A stretch of 64,000 bases of DNA from Mycolicibacterium tusciae (GTDB lineage Bacteria > Actinomycetota > Actinomycetes > Mycobacteriales > Mycobacteriaceae): assembly GCF_002086795.1 (NCBI RefSeq), contig NZ_MVIM01000013.1, positions 62,001 through 126,000 on the forward strand, in the 5' to 3' direction. Below, in pieces: positions 39,284 through 47,494 of the stretch. The position numbers were made by a program, and so were the translations under genes. Under the pieces are notes generated by a model. The model ran no database searches. It saw only the letters and a list, made by a program, of their open reading frames with translations, and had not been told where the DNA came from. The number at the start of each line of letters is the position of its first letter. Positions within the stretch are counted from its first letter, which is position 1.

Positions 39284-40245
39284 ACGTGATGCCCTACCTC
39301 GCGGGCGCCGCCCAGCTCGCCACGGTGACCATCGGTGCACCGCTGGTGGTCGGGCTGATGAGGCAGGTGCGGGCGCGATGGGAGGGACGTGCCGGCGGCG
39401 GAATGCTGCAACCCTGGCGGGACCTACGCAAACAGCTTGGCAAGCAACAGATCACACCGCACGGCACCACGGTCGTGTTCTCCGCCGCCCCGGCCGTGCT
39501 CGCCGGCACGACGCTGATGATCGCCGCGATCGTACCGGTGGTGGCGACCGGCTCACCGCTCGATTCCAGTGCCGACCTGTTCGTCGTCGTCGGGATGCTA
39601 TTCCTGGGCACTGTCGCACTCACGCTCGCCGGGATCGACACCGGCACCTCGTTCGGCGGAATGGGCGCCAGCCGCGAGATAACCATCGCCGCCCTGGTCG
39701 AACCCACGATCCTGCTTGCGGTCTTCGCGCTGTCGATCCCCGCCGGATCGGCGAATCTCGGTGCGCTGGTGAACAACACGATGGAGCATCCCGCTCACGT
39801 GGCATCCCTGGCGGGCGTGCTGGCTTTCGTCGCCCTGGTCATCGTGATCATCGCGGAGACGGGTCGGCTGCCGGTAGACAACCCAGCGACCCACCTCGAG
39901 CTGACGATGGTGCACGAGGCGATGATCCTCGAATATGCCGGTCCGCGACTGGCGGTGGTCGAATGGGCATCGGCGATGCGGCTCACCGTGCTGCTGGCGC
40001 TATTGGCGAACCTGTTCTTGCCGTGGGGGATTGCCGGTTCCGAGCCCACCGTCACCGCCGTCGTCATCGGGGTCGCCGCCGTCGCCGTGAAGGTCGCCGT
40101 GCTGGCGGTCCTGCTGGCCAGCGCCGAGGTGTTCATCGCCAAGCTGCGTTTGTTCCGGGTGCCAGAGCTGTTGGCCGGCTCGTTCCTGCTCGCCCTGCTC
40201 GCGGTGACCGCGGCCAACTTCTTCACAGTGCAGGGACCGTCATGA
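39280..40245 (+). CDS. hycD: HycD/NuoH-like membrane subunit
   Basis: 321 aa, about 8 helices. NuoH-family blocks: PWRDLRKQLGKQQITP in the first cytoplasmic loop, GGMGASREITIAALVEPTIL, and AETGRLPVDNPATHLELTMVHEAMILEY with the conserved acidic cluster. Connects the electron-transfer arm to the antiporter subunits. GTGA overlap with Rv0083-like gene; ATGA overlap with the next. Confidence 0.94.
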   Translation: MNVMPYLAGAAQLATVTIGAPLVVGLMRQVRARWEGRAGGGMLQPWRDLRKQLGKQQITPHGTTVVFSAAPAVLAGTTLMIAAIVPVVATGSPLDSSADLFVVVGMLFLGTVALTLAGIDTGTSFGGMGASREITIAALVEPTILLAVFALSIPAGSANLGALVNNTMEHPAHVASLAGVLAFVALVIVIIAETGRLPVDNPATHLELTMVHEAMILEYAGPRLAVVEWASAMRLTVLLALLANLFLPWGIAGSEPTVTAVVIGVAAVAVKVAVLAVLLASAEVFIAKLRLFRVPELLAGSFLLALLAVTAANFFTVQGPS

Positions 40246-40904
40246 CCGATGCCGACTTCGTGATTGTCATCGACTTCGCGGCGGGCGGGCTCGTTCTCGC
40301 GGCGATCCTCATCGTGTGGCACCGCGGCCTGCGCGCCATCGTGCGTCTGTTGGCATGGCAGGGCGCGGCTCTGGCGGCGATTCCCATTGTGCGGGGACTG
40401 CACGAAGGCAACGCCGAATTGGTGGCAGTCGGCGGCGCGGTGCTGGTGCTGCGCGCCGCGGTGTTGCCGTGGCTGCTGGCCCGGGCGCTGGCCGCCGAAC
40501 ACGAGGCACAACGGGAGGCGACGCCACTGGTGAACACCGCCACCTCGCTGTTGCTCAGCGCAGTGCTGACCGTCGTTGCATTCGCGATCACCCGCCCCCT
40601 GGTGGACCTCGAGTCGGACGCAGTCGTCAACGCGGTCCCCGCAGCGTTCGCGGTGATCCTCATCGCGCTGTTCGTGATGACGACGCGGCGCCACGCCGTA
40701 TCGCAGGCGGCGGGATTCCTGATGCTTGACAACGGAATTACGGCCACGGCGTTTCTGCTTACCGCCGGAGTGCCGTTGATCGTCGAGCTCGGTGCATCGC
40801 TGGACGTGTTGTTCGCCGTGCTGATCATCGGCGTCCTGACCGGACGTTTGCGCCGAGCGTTCGGTGGGGCGGACCTCGATCACCTGCAGGAGCTGCGGGA
40901 CTGA
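40242..40904 (+). CDS. hycP: HycP/HyfE-like membrane subunit
   Basis: 220 aa, about 7 helices. Matches HyfE-type subunits: N-terminal half with LRAIVRLLAWQGAALAAIPI, later LDNGITATAFLLTAGVPLIVELGASLDVLFAVLIIG. It has the NuoK-like core typical of this subunit in hydrogenase-4-like complexes. Ends in LDHLQELRD. ATGA overlap before, TGATG overlap after. Confidence 0.92.
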   Translation: MTDADFVIVIDFAAGGLVLAAILIVWHRGLRAIVRLLAWQGAALAAIPIVRGLHEGNAELVAVGGAVLVLRAAVLPWLLARALAAEHEAQREATPLVNTATSLLLSAVLTVVAFAITRPLVDLESDAVVNAVPAAFAVILIALFVMTTRRHAVSQAAGFLMLDNGITATAFLLTAGVPLIVELGASLDVLFAVLIIGVLTGRLRRAFGGADLDHLQELRD

Positions 40905-42373
40905 TGACCATCTTCATTCTCGCAGCCATCGTTGTGCCCGCCGCCGCGGCGCTGGTGAACCTCCTTGTCGGATGGCGCCTTTGGACGGCCATACTGTCGG
41001 TGGGTTCGGCCGCCACGGTGCTGATGTGCGGCGTCGTGCTCGCTGCACGCGTGGGGCCCGGTCAGCACATGGCACTGGGTGGCCTGCTGCGCGCCGACGC
41101 ACTGTCGGTGACGATGCTGATCGTCATCGGCGTGGTGGCCACCCTCACCACGTGGGCTGGCATCGGCTACATCGGCACCGAGCTTGAGCACGGCCACACC
41201 AACGCCGGCGGCGCCCGGCTCTACGGGGCGTTGACGCAGGGGTTCATCGCGGCAATGGCGTTAGCGGTGTGCGCCAACAACATCGGTGTCATCTGGGTCG
41301 CTATCGAAGCCACCACTGTCGTCACCGCATTCCTGGTCGGACACCGTCACACCCGCACCGCACTGGAGGCGACGTGGAAGTATGTGGTGATCTGTTCGGT
41401 CGGCATTGCGCTGGCTTTGCTGGGCACCGTGCTCTTGTACTTTGCCGCCCAGCACGCGGGGGCACCCGATGCGCAGGCACTGAATCTCGACGTGCTTGCC
41501 GTGTACGCCGCGGACCTCGATCCGGGGGTGACCCGCCTGGCCGGCGGTCTGCTGCTCATCGGTTACGGCGCGAAGGCAGGCCTCTTCCCTTTTCACACTT
41601 GGTTGGCCGACGCGCACAGCCAGGCTCCGGCACCGGTCTCCGCGCTGATGAGCGGGGTGCTGCTGTCGGTGGCGTTCTCGGTGCTGCTGCGCATCAAGCC
41701 GGTCGTCGACGCCGCCACAGGACCGTCGTTCCTGCGCAACGGGCTGGTCGTCCTCGGTCTGGCTACGCTGTTTGTCGCGGCGATGATGGTGACCGTCACC
41801 GGCGACGTCAAGCGCATGCTCGCGTACTCCTCGATGGAGAACATGGGCCTGATCGCGATCGCCGCAGCGGCCGGGACATCGCTGGCGATCGCGGCCCTGC
41901 TGCTGCATGTGCTGGCGCACGGCGTTGGAAAGACAGTGCTGTTCCTGGCGGGCGGCGAGCTGCAGGTTGCGCACAATTCCACCGCCATCGGCGACATCAC
42001 CGGTGTCGTGCGACGCTCCCGGTTGGTCGGTGGCTCGTTCGCGGTCGGGCTGATCGTGCTGCTCGGGCTGCCTCCGTTCGCGATGTTCGCCAGCGAACTG
42101 GCCATCGCCCGGTCGCTCGCCGACGCCGACATGGCATGGGTGCTGGCCGCGGCGATGCTGTTGGTGGCGATCGCATTCACGGCGTTGGTGCGAAATTCGG
42201 GACGAATGTTGTTCGGCACCGCAGCCGCGGATGCACCCGCGATCGCCGTGCCAGCGTCCGTCGCGGCGGCGCTGCTGGTGGGCGCGGCCGCCTCGGTGGC
42301 GCTCGGCGTCACGGCAGGTCCGCTCACCGGTCTGTTCACTGCCGCGGCGGATCTGCTCGGAGGTCTGCCGTGA
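40904..42373 (+). CDS. hycQ: HycQ/HyfF-like antiporter subunit
   Basis: 489 aa, about 13-14 helices. Second antiporter-like subunit: NNIGVIWVAIEATTVVTAFLV, FPFHTWLADAHSQAPAPVSALM and GDVKRMLAYSSMENMGLIAIA, which include proton-path Glu, Lys and His. Shorter than the Rv0083-like paralogue and without its soluble tail. Ends in GTGA overlap with hycE. Confidence 0.93.
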   Translation: MTIFILAAIVVPAAAALVNLLVGWRLWTAILSVGSAATVLMCGVVLAARVGPGQHMALGGLLRADALSVTMLIVIGVVATLTTWAGIGYIGTELEHGHTNAGGARLYGALTQGFIAAMALAVCANNIGVIWVAIEATTVVTAFLVGHRHTRTALEATWKYVVICSVGIALALLGTVLLYFAAQHAGAPDAQALNLDVLAVYAADLDPGVTRLAGGLLLIGYGAKAGLFPFHTWLADAHSQAPAPVSALMSGVLLSVAFSVLLRIKPVVDAATGPSFLRNGLVVLGLATLFVAAMMVTVTGDVKRMLAYSSMENMGLIAIAAAAGTSLAIAALLLHVLAHGVGKTVLFLAGGELQVAHNSTAIGDITGVVRRSRLVGGSFAVGLIVLLGLPPFAMFASELAIARSLADADMAWVLAAAMLLVAIAFTALVRNSGRMLFGTAAADAPAIAVPASVAAALLVGAAASVALGVTAGPLTGLFTAAADLLGGLP

Positions 42374-43845
42374 GCGACTTTGTCCGGCACCGGATTTCCC
42401 GGGATGCGCTGGGGGACAAGGCCGAAGAACTCTTCCAGTCCGGGTTTCGGCTGGCTTTGGTGGCTGCGCACGACGACGGTGGCGCGCTGCGAGTGGTGTA
42501 TCTGTTGCTGGCCGCTCGGCCCGATCGCCGGGTCGAAATTGAATGCGTGCTGCCGCCAGGTGATCCGGTGCTGCCGTCGCTGGCCTACATGTCCTTTCCA
42601 GCCGGTCGGTTCGAGCGGGAAATGGCGGATCTCTACGGCATTCGGCCCGCCGGGCATCCGCGGCCTCGTCGGCTGGTCCGTCATGCGCACTGGCCGGAGG
42701 ACTGGCATCCCATGCGTCGAGACGCCGGACCTGCACCGAGATTCGAGTCCGCCGGCAGTTTTCCCTTCGTCACTGTGGAGGGCACCGGCGTGTACGAGAT
42801 CCCGGTGGGGCCTGTGCACGCAGGATTGATCGAATCGGGACACTTCCGGTTCTCCGTCGTCGGCGAGACCGTACTGCGGCTCAAGGCACGGCTCTGGTTC
42901 GTGCACCGTGGACTGGAGAAGCTGTTCGAGGGCCGGCCCGCCACAACAGGGGTCACCTTGGCCGAACGGGTCAGTGGTGACACGTCGGCGGGTCACGCGC
43001 TGGCGCACGCGCTGGCGGTCGAGGATGCTCTCGGCCTCACACTGCCCGACGAAGCACACAGGCTACGGGCAGTGGTCCTCGAACTCGAGCGGCTCTACAA
43101 TCACGCCGCCGACCTTGGCGCGTTGGCCAACGACGTCGGCTTCGCCCTCGCCAATTCACATGCGCTACGGATCCGGGAAAGTCTCTTGCGCCTGAACGCC
43201 ACGGTGACCGGTCACCGGCTGCTGCGCGGAGCGATCCACCCCGGCGGTGTCGAGTTGCGCAGACTGCCCGACCCGGCGACCCTGCGCGAGATCGCCGCGG
43301 ACCTCGCCGAGGTGGCCGACCTTACGTTGCGAAACAGCGTCGTCTACGACCGCTTCGCGGGCACCTCGGTGCTCTCCGGCGACGACGCGCGCGCACTAGG
43401 GTGCCTTGGCTATCCCGCCCGGGCCAGTGGGCTGCGTACCGACGCCAGGGTCGAACACCCGACGACCTCATTGCCCGTGATCGAGGTCGGCGCCACCGAT
43501 GGAGATGTGCTCGCCCGCTACACCGTCCGGCGCGACGAGTTCGCCGCATCCGTCGGGCTGGCGTGCGAGCTCGTCGAATCGCACAGCGGGCCGATTGAAT
43601 ACCGGATACAGCGCGATTACCGACCCGAGGCGTCCAGCGGCGTCGGCATCGTGGAGGGTTGGCGCGGCACCATCGTGCACCGCGTGGAGGTGGACGCAGG
43701 CGGGAACTTCACGCGGGCGAAGATCGTCGACCCGTCCTGGTTCAACTGGCCCGCGTTGCCGGTCGCGATGTCCGACACGATCGTTCCGGACTTTCCGCTG
43801 ACCAATAAGAGCTTCAACCTGTCCTACGCCGGAAACGATTTGTGA
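42370..43845 (+). CDS. hycE: HycE-like large subunit lacking NiFe-site cysteines
   Basis: 491 aa. The N-terminal third is NuoC-like (FPAGRFEREMADLYGIRPAGHPR), the rest NuoD/HycE-like (ESGHFRFSVVGETVLRLKARL, FVHRGLEKLFEGRP). Where NiFe hydrogenases have RxCGxC this protein has RVSGDTS (about 199), and the C-terminal DPCxxC is DPSWFN (about 454). All four metal ligands are gone, so it cannot carry a NiFe centre. It fits the energy-converting hydrogenase-related (Ehr) type. No hyp maturation genes are present. GTG start overlaps hycQ by 4 nt. Confidence 0.93.
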   Translation: MSDFVRHRISRDALGDKAEELFQSGFRLALVAAHDDGGALRVVYLLLAARPDRRVEIECVLPPGDPVLPSLAYMSFPAGRFEREMADLYGIRPAGHPRPRRLVRHAHWPEDWHPMRRDAGPAPRFESAGSFPFVTVEGTGVYEIPVGPVHAGLIESGHFRFSVVGETVLRLKARLWFVHRGLEKLFEGRPATTGVTLAERVSGDTSAGHALAHALAVEDALGLTLPDEAHRLRAVVLELERLYNHAADLGALANDVGFALANSHALRIRESLLRLNATVTGHRLLRGAIHPGGVELRRLPDPATLREIAADLAEVADLTLRNSVVYDRFAGTSVLSGDDARALGCLGYPARASGLRTDARVEHPTTSLPVIEVGATDGDVLARYTVRRDEFAASVGLACELVESHSGPIEYRIQRDYRPEASSGVGIVEGWRGTIVHRVEVDAGGNFTRAKIVDPSWFNWPALPVAMSDTIVPDFPLTNKSFNLSYAGNDL

Positions 43846-43886
43846 TCTCGCGATGAGTTGCGGTCGTCGCGCCGGTCAGTACGGGC

Positions 43887-44459
43887 ATGATCGATTTGAC
43901 TTCAGCCTGCCGACGCACTGCCCAGGTCTTGGCGAACGTGACCGACGAGCAGCTGAGCGCATCCACCCCGTGCGAGAAGCTGCCCGTCGATGAACTGGTG
44001 GCGCACATCGGTGGCCTCGCTCTGGCGTTCACCGCGGCCGCGCGCAAGGACTTCGGACCGCTGACCGACACACCGCCGACCTTCGACGGAGCGCTCGAGG
44101 ATGACTGGCGCACCGTATATCCGCAGCGGCTCGCGGACTTGGCCGTGGCGTTCGGCGATCCGGCCGCCTGGCAGGGCATGAGCCGGGCCGGTGGCGTCGA
44201 CTTCCCCGGCGAAGTGGCGGGGATGGTCGCTCTGACGGAGGTGGTGGTGCACGGTTGGGATCTGGCCAAGGCCACCGGTCAGCCGTATGACATCGACGCC
44301 GCCACCGCCGACGCGGTCGTGCCGCACGTCGCACAGTTCGCGGCGGAAGAGCCGGTCGAGGGGCTGTTCGACCGTGCAGTGCCCGTTCCCGACGATGCTC
44401 CGGTGCTCGACCGGATCGTCGGGCTGACGGGTCGTGACCCTGCGTGGAGTGGGCCCTGA
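43887..44459 (+). CDS. TIGR03086-type DinB-fold (mycothiol-dependent-like) protein
   Basis: 190 aa. Pattern of the maleylpyruvate-isomerase-N/TIGR03086 group: STPCEKLPVDELVAHIGGL with the first metal His, later VVVHGWDLAKATG with the second. These proteins use a DinB-like four-helix fold and some depend on mycothiol; activity unknown. 41 bp after hycE but not overlapping, unlike the hyc genes, so it may be outside that operon. Confidence 0.82.
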   Translation: MIDLTSACRRTAQVLANVTDEQLSASTPCEKLPVDELVAHIGGLALAFTAAARKDFGPLTDTPPTFDGALEDDWRTVYPQRLADLAVAFGDPAAWQGMSRAGGVDFPGEVAGMVALTEVVVHGWDLAKATGQPYDIDAATADAVVPHVAQFAAEEPVEGLFDRAVPVPDDAPVLDRIVGLTGRDPAWSGP

Positions 44460-44476
44460 CCGGGCACACTTAAACC

Positions 44477-45481
44477 ATGGATCCGGTCATCGCCCTTCGC
44501 CAGATTGCCTACTACAAGGACCGGGCGCGGGAAGATCCCCGCCGGGTGATGGCCTACCGGAACGCCGCCGACGTCGTCGAGGCGTTGACGGACGCCGAGC
44601 GTGATCGTCACGGCGCGGCCAACAGCTGGCAGTCGCTGTCGGGAATCGGACCCAAGACCGCGAAGGTCATAGCGCAGGCCTGGGCCGGCCGCGAACCCGA
44701 CGTGCTTGTCGAATTACGCTCGAACGCAGCCGATCTCGGGGGCGGTGATATCCGCGCGGCCCTGCGCGGCGATCTGCATGTGCACTCGAACTGGTCCGAC
44801 GGGTCGGCACCGATCGAGGAGATGATGCTGGCGGCAATGGAATTGGGCCACGAGTACTGCGCGCTGACCGACCACTCGCCGCGGCTGCGCGTGGCCAACG
44901 GGCTTTCGCCGGAGCGGCTGCGCGAGCAACTGGACGTGATCGACGAGATCCGTGACATGGTCGCGCCGATGCGCATCCTCACCGGTATCGAGGTCGACAT
45001 CCTCGACGACGGCTCGCTCGACCAGGAGGACGAACTGCTCGAGCGCCTCGACGTCGTGGTGGCCAGCGTGCATTCCAAACTGTCCATGGATTCGACCGCG
45101 ATGACCCGTCGCATGCTCAAGGCCGTGGCCAATCCGCATACCGATGTGCTGGGCCACTGCACCGGACGGCTGGTGACCGGCGGTCGAGGGGTGCGGCCCG
45201 AATCGAAGTTCGACGCCGAGAAGGTGTTCACCGCGTGCCGCGACAACGGCACCGCCGTCGAGATCAACTCGCGGCCCGAACGCCGGGATCCGCCGACCCG
45301 TCTGCTGAACCTCGCGCTCGAGATCGGCTGCGTGTTCTCCATCGACACCGACTCGCACGCGCCGGGTCAGCTCGAGTTTCTGGGCTACGGTGCGCAGCGT
45401 GCGCTGGACGCGGGCGTTCCGGCCGAGCGGATCGTCAATACGTGGTCGGCCGACAAGCTGTTGGACTGGACCAGCTCGTAG
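44477..45481 (+). CDS. PHP-domain phosphoesterase with N-terminal helix-hairpin-helix (Rv3856c-like)
   Basis: 334 aa. Residues 1-90 are PolX/HhH-like (QIAYYKDRAREDP, LSGIGPKTAKVIAQAW). The PHP domain follows: DLHVHSNWSDGS, ALTDHSPRL, GIEVDILDDG, VVASVHSKLS, HCTGR and IDTDSHAPG, a complete metal-ligand set. Together they resemble the C-terminal nuclease half of bacterial PolX without the polymerase. Position equals Rv3856c, except that the 11-kb hyc block separates it from gltD here. Confidence 0.9.
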   Translation: MDPVIALRQIAYYKDRAREDPRRVMAYRNAADVVEALTDAERDRHGAANSWQSLSGIGPKTAKVIAQAWAGREPDVLVELRSNAADLGGGDIRAALRGDLHVHSNWSDGSAPIEEMMLAAMELGHEYCALTDHSPRLRVANGLSPERLREQLDVIDEIRDMVAPMRILTGIEVDILDDGSLDQEDELLERLDVVVASVHSKLSMDSTAMTRRMLKAVANPHTDVLGHCTGRLVTGGRGVRPESKFDAEKVFTACRDNGTAVEINSRPERRDPPTRLLNLALEIGCVFSIDTDSHAPGQLEFLGYGAQRALDAGVPAERIVNTWSADKLLDWTSS

Positions 45482-45520
45482 ACCTTCCTCAGCTGGACGT
45501 GGCGAATGGATGATGCGGCC

Positions 45521-46750
45521 TCAGTCCGGCAGGTGTGGCATCTCGAGGCCGGGATCGCGCCCGAGTTGGACGCCGCGCATGACGGCGGCGTTGCCATACC
45601 GCTTCCGCACCTGGTCGACGGCGTCGTCCAACGCGATGACGTCATGGGCGGGCGCAGGTGGGAACGGCAGCTCCAGTTGTTGCGCGCCGTCGCGGTCGAT
45701 GTTGGACACGGCGAAACCGACGAGCGTCAGGCCGCGTTCGGCGATCAGGGGGGCGGCCGACGCGACGAGCATGCGTGCGGCGTCGAGGATCATGTCGGTC
45801 GACGCGGTTGCCCGCGGCATGGTGTGGGACCGGGTCGCGCGGCCGAAGTCGTCGAAACGCAGGCGCAGCACCACAGTTCGTCCGGTGCGGCCCGCTTTGC
45901 GCATGCGGCGGGTGATCCGGTCGACGAGGTTGACGACGACGGCGTCGACCTCCGCGTCCGACATCGTGTTGCCCCGCCTGCCCAGGGCGCGCTGCGCGCC
46001 GACCGAACGTCGTCGCACACCCGTCACCACCCGCCGGCGGTCGATGTTGCGGGACAACGCGAACAGCCGATAACCCATCGCCCCGCCCAACAAAGACGAC
46101 AGCGTCGACTCCGACAACTCGGCGACGTCGGCGACGGTCTCGATGCCGTGTGCGTGCAACTTTTCGGCGGTCTTGGCGCCTACACCCCAGAGCCGTCGCA
46201 CCGGCAGGGGATGCAGGAAGGCGAGCTCACGGTCCGGCGGAACGAGTAACAAGCCGTCGGGCTTGGCCTCCTGGCTGGCGACCTTGGCCAGGAACTTGGT
46301 GCGGGCGATGCCGACGGTGATCGGCAGCCCCACCCGGTCGCGCACCGCCGTGCGTAGTTGCGCGCCGATCTCCACCGGGGTGCCGGAGACCCGCAGGAGC
46401 CCGGAGACATCGAGGAACGCCTCGTCCACGCTGAGCGGCTCGACGATGGGCGAGGTGTCGTGGAACACCTCGAAAACGGCGCGGCTGGCTTCGGAGTACG
46501 CCGACATCCTCGGCGGCACGACGATCGCGTGCGGGCACAGGCCGCGAGCCTGCCGCCCGCCCATCGCGGTGCGAACCCCGTAGGCCTTGGCCTCGTAGCT
46601 GGCGGCGAGCACGACGCCGCCGCCGACGATCACCGGCCTGCCGCGCAGCGCGGGGTCGTCACGCTGCTCGACCGATGCGTAGAAGGAGTCGAGATCAGCG
46701 TGCAGGATCGTCGCCGACGGCCGAGCCGTCGATCCAGATGACACGAACAC
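45521..46750 (-). CDS. dinB: Y-family DNA polymerase (DinB/Pol IV type)
   Basis: About 409 aa. Polymerase motifs: LHADLDSFYASVEQ (Asp ligand and Tyr steric gate), PVIVGGGVVLAASYEAKAYG, LSVDEAFLDVSG (catalytic DE), GIARTKFLAKVASQEAKPDG and HhH LPVRRLWGVGAKTAEKL. QQLELPF near residue 360 fits a beta-clamp binding motif. Start is GTG 46750 or GTG 46744; both lie inside a LexA-like palindrome. Not next to ethR in M. tuberculosis; M. smegmatis has its DinB3 nearby. Performs lesion bypass. Confidence 0.9.
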   Translation of the reverse strand: MFVSSGSTARPSATILHADLDSFYASVEQRDDPALRGRPVIVGGGVVLAASYEAKAYGVRTAMGGRQARGLCPHAIVVPPRMSAYSEASRAVFEVFHDTSPIVEPLSVDEAFLDVSGLLRVSGTPVEIGAQLRTAVRDRVGLPITVGIARTKFLAKVASQEAKPDGLLLVPPDRELAFLHPLPVRRLWGVGAKTAEKLHAHGIETVADVAELSESTLSSLLGGAMGYRLFALSRNIDRRRVVTGVRRRSVGAQRALGRRGNTMSDAEVDAVVVNLVDRITRRMRKAGRTGRTVVLRLRFDDFGRATRSHTMPRATASTDMILDAARMLVASAAPLIAERGLTLVGFAVSNIDRDGAQQLELPFPPAPAHDVIALDDAVDQVRKRYGNAAVMRGVQLGRDPGLEMPHLPD

Positions 46751-46757
46751 ATGTTCG
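46744..46757 (-). promoter_or_regulatory. LexA (SOS) box-like palindrome at the dinB start
   Basis: CGAACACATGTTCG is a perfect dyad matching the core of the mycobacterial SOS box TCGAAC-N4-GTTCGA; only the outermost bases differ. It covers the GTG start candidates of dinB, 14 bp after the end of ethR. Confidence 0.6.
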
Positions 46758-46770
46758 CATCGCGGTATGA

Positions 46771-47415
46771 CTAGTGGGGGGTCTTGCCGTAGATACTGGT
46801 GATCCAGACGTGCACAACGGTGTCGAGCGCCGAGTCCTCGGCGATCGACGGGCGTTGGCCCGTGTACGAGGCGAACATGGCCCGCTCGTTCATCAGGTTG
46901 AGGGCGGCGGCGAGGTCCTGGGCAGGCACGGTATCCGGCGCCGCGCCGCGGGCGCGTTCGGCGTTGATGACAGCAGCGGTGCGGTCGACCCACTTCTGCA
47001 TGAAGGTCGACCAGAGTTCGCGCAATTCTGCGTTGGTCGCGGTGGCCCCGACGCCCGCGAGCACGACGGCCAGGTGAGTGCGCAGGGGTTCGAAGAAGGC
47101 GTAAATACTGTCGTGCCACGCGCGCGCCGGGTCGGTGGAGTAGTCATCGGCCCGACCCTCGAAGGTGGCGTCGGCCTCGGCGAGAACCTTTTCGAACAGC
47201 GTCAGCAGCACCGCGTCCTTGGACGGGAAGTAGAAGTAGAAGGTCGGCCGGGACAGACCCGCTCCCTTGGCGAGGTCATCCACCGATATCTCCGCAAGCG
47301 GCCGCTGTTCGAGCAGGCGTTCCAGGGTCGTGAGGATCGCCTGTTCCCGATCGTCCCCCGAGGGGCGGGTCGATCGGCGGGCACGGGAGACAGAGGCCCG
47401 GTTGGCGGTGGTCAC
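46771..47415 (-). CDS. ethR: TetR-family repressor EthR
   Basis: 214 aa from GTG 47415. The HTH region (ISVDDLAKGAGLSRPTFYFY followed by FPSKDAVLLTL) and the segments ELWSTFMQKWVDRTAAVINA, ERARGAAP and LNLMNERAMFASYTG are nearly identical to M. tuberculosis EthR. It represses the divergent ethA by cooperative binding to the intergenic region, where three 20-bp-spaced dyads occur. The ligand pocket is in the C-terminal domain. Confidence 0.97.
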   Translation of the reverse strand: MTTANRASVSRARRSTRPSGDDREQAILTTLERLLEQRPLAEISVDDLAKGAGLSRPTFYFYFPSKDAVLLTLFEKVLAEADATFEGRADDYSTDPARAWHDSIYAFFEPLRTHLAVVLAGVGATATNAELRELWSTFMQKWVDRTAAVINAERARGAAPDTVPAQDLAAALNLMNERAMFASYTGQRPSIAEDSALDTVVHVWITSIYGKTPH

Positions 47416-47424
47416 AGGGCCCGA

Positions 47425-47481
47425 GTCTACACAGTGTCGACTTTCTCAACACACCGTTGACTATCTCGACACACCGTTGAT
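47425..47481. promoter_or_regulatory. Three-copy EthR operator between ethR and ethA
   Basis: Three imperfect repeats of TCNAC-N5-GTNGA are spaced exactly 20 bp: 47426-47440, 47446-47460 and 47466-47480. EthR is known to bind its operator as several cooperating dimers; the two-turn spacing puts all copies on one helix face. The array lies between the two start codons and would block both promoters. Confidence 0.8.
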
Positions 47482-47494
47482 ACGCTCCGGTACC

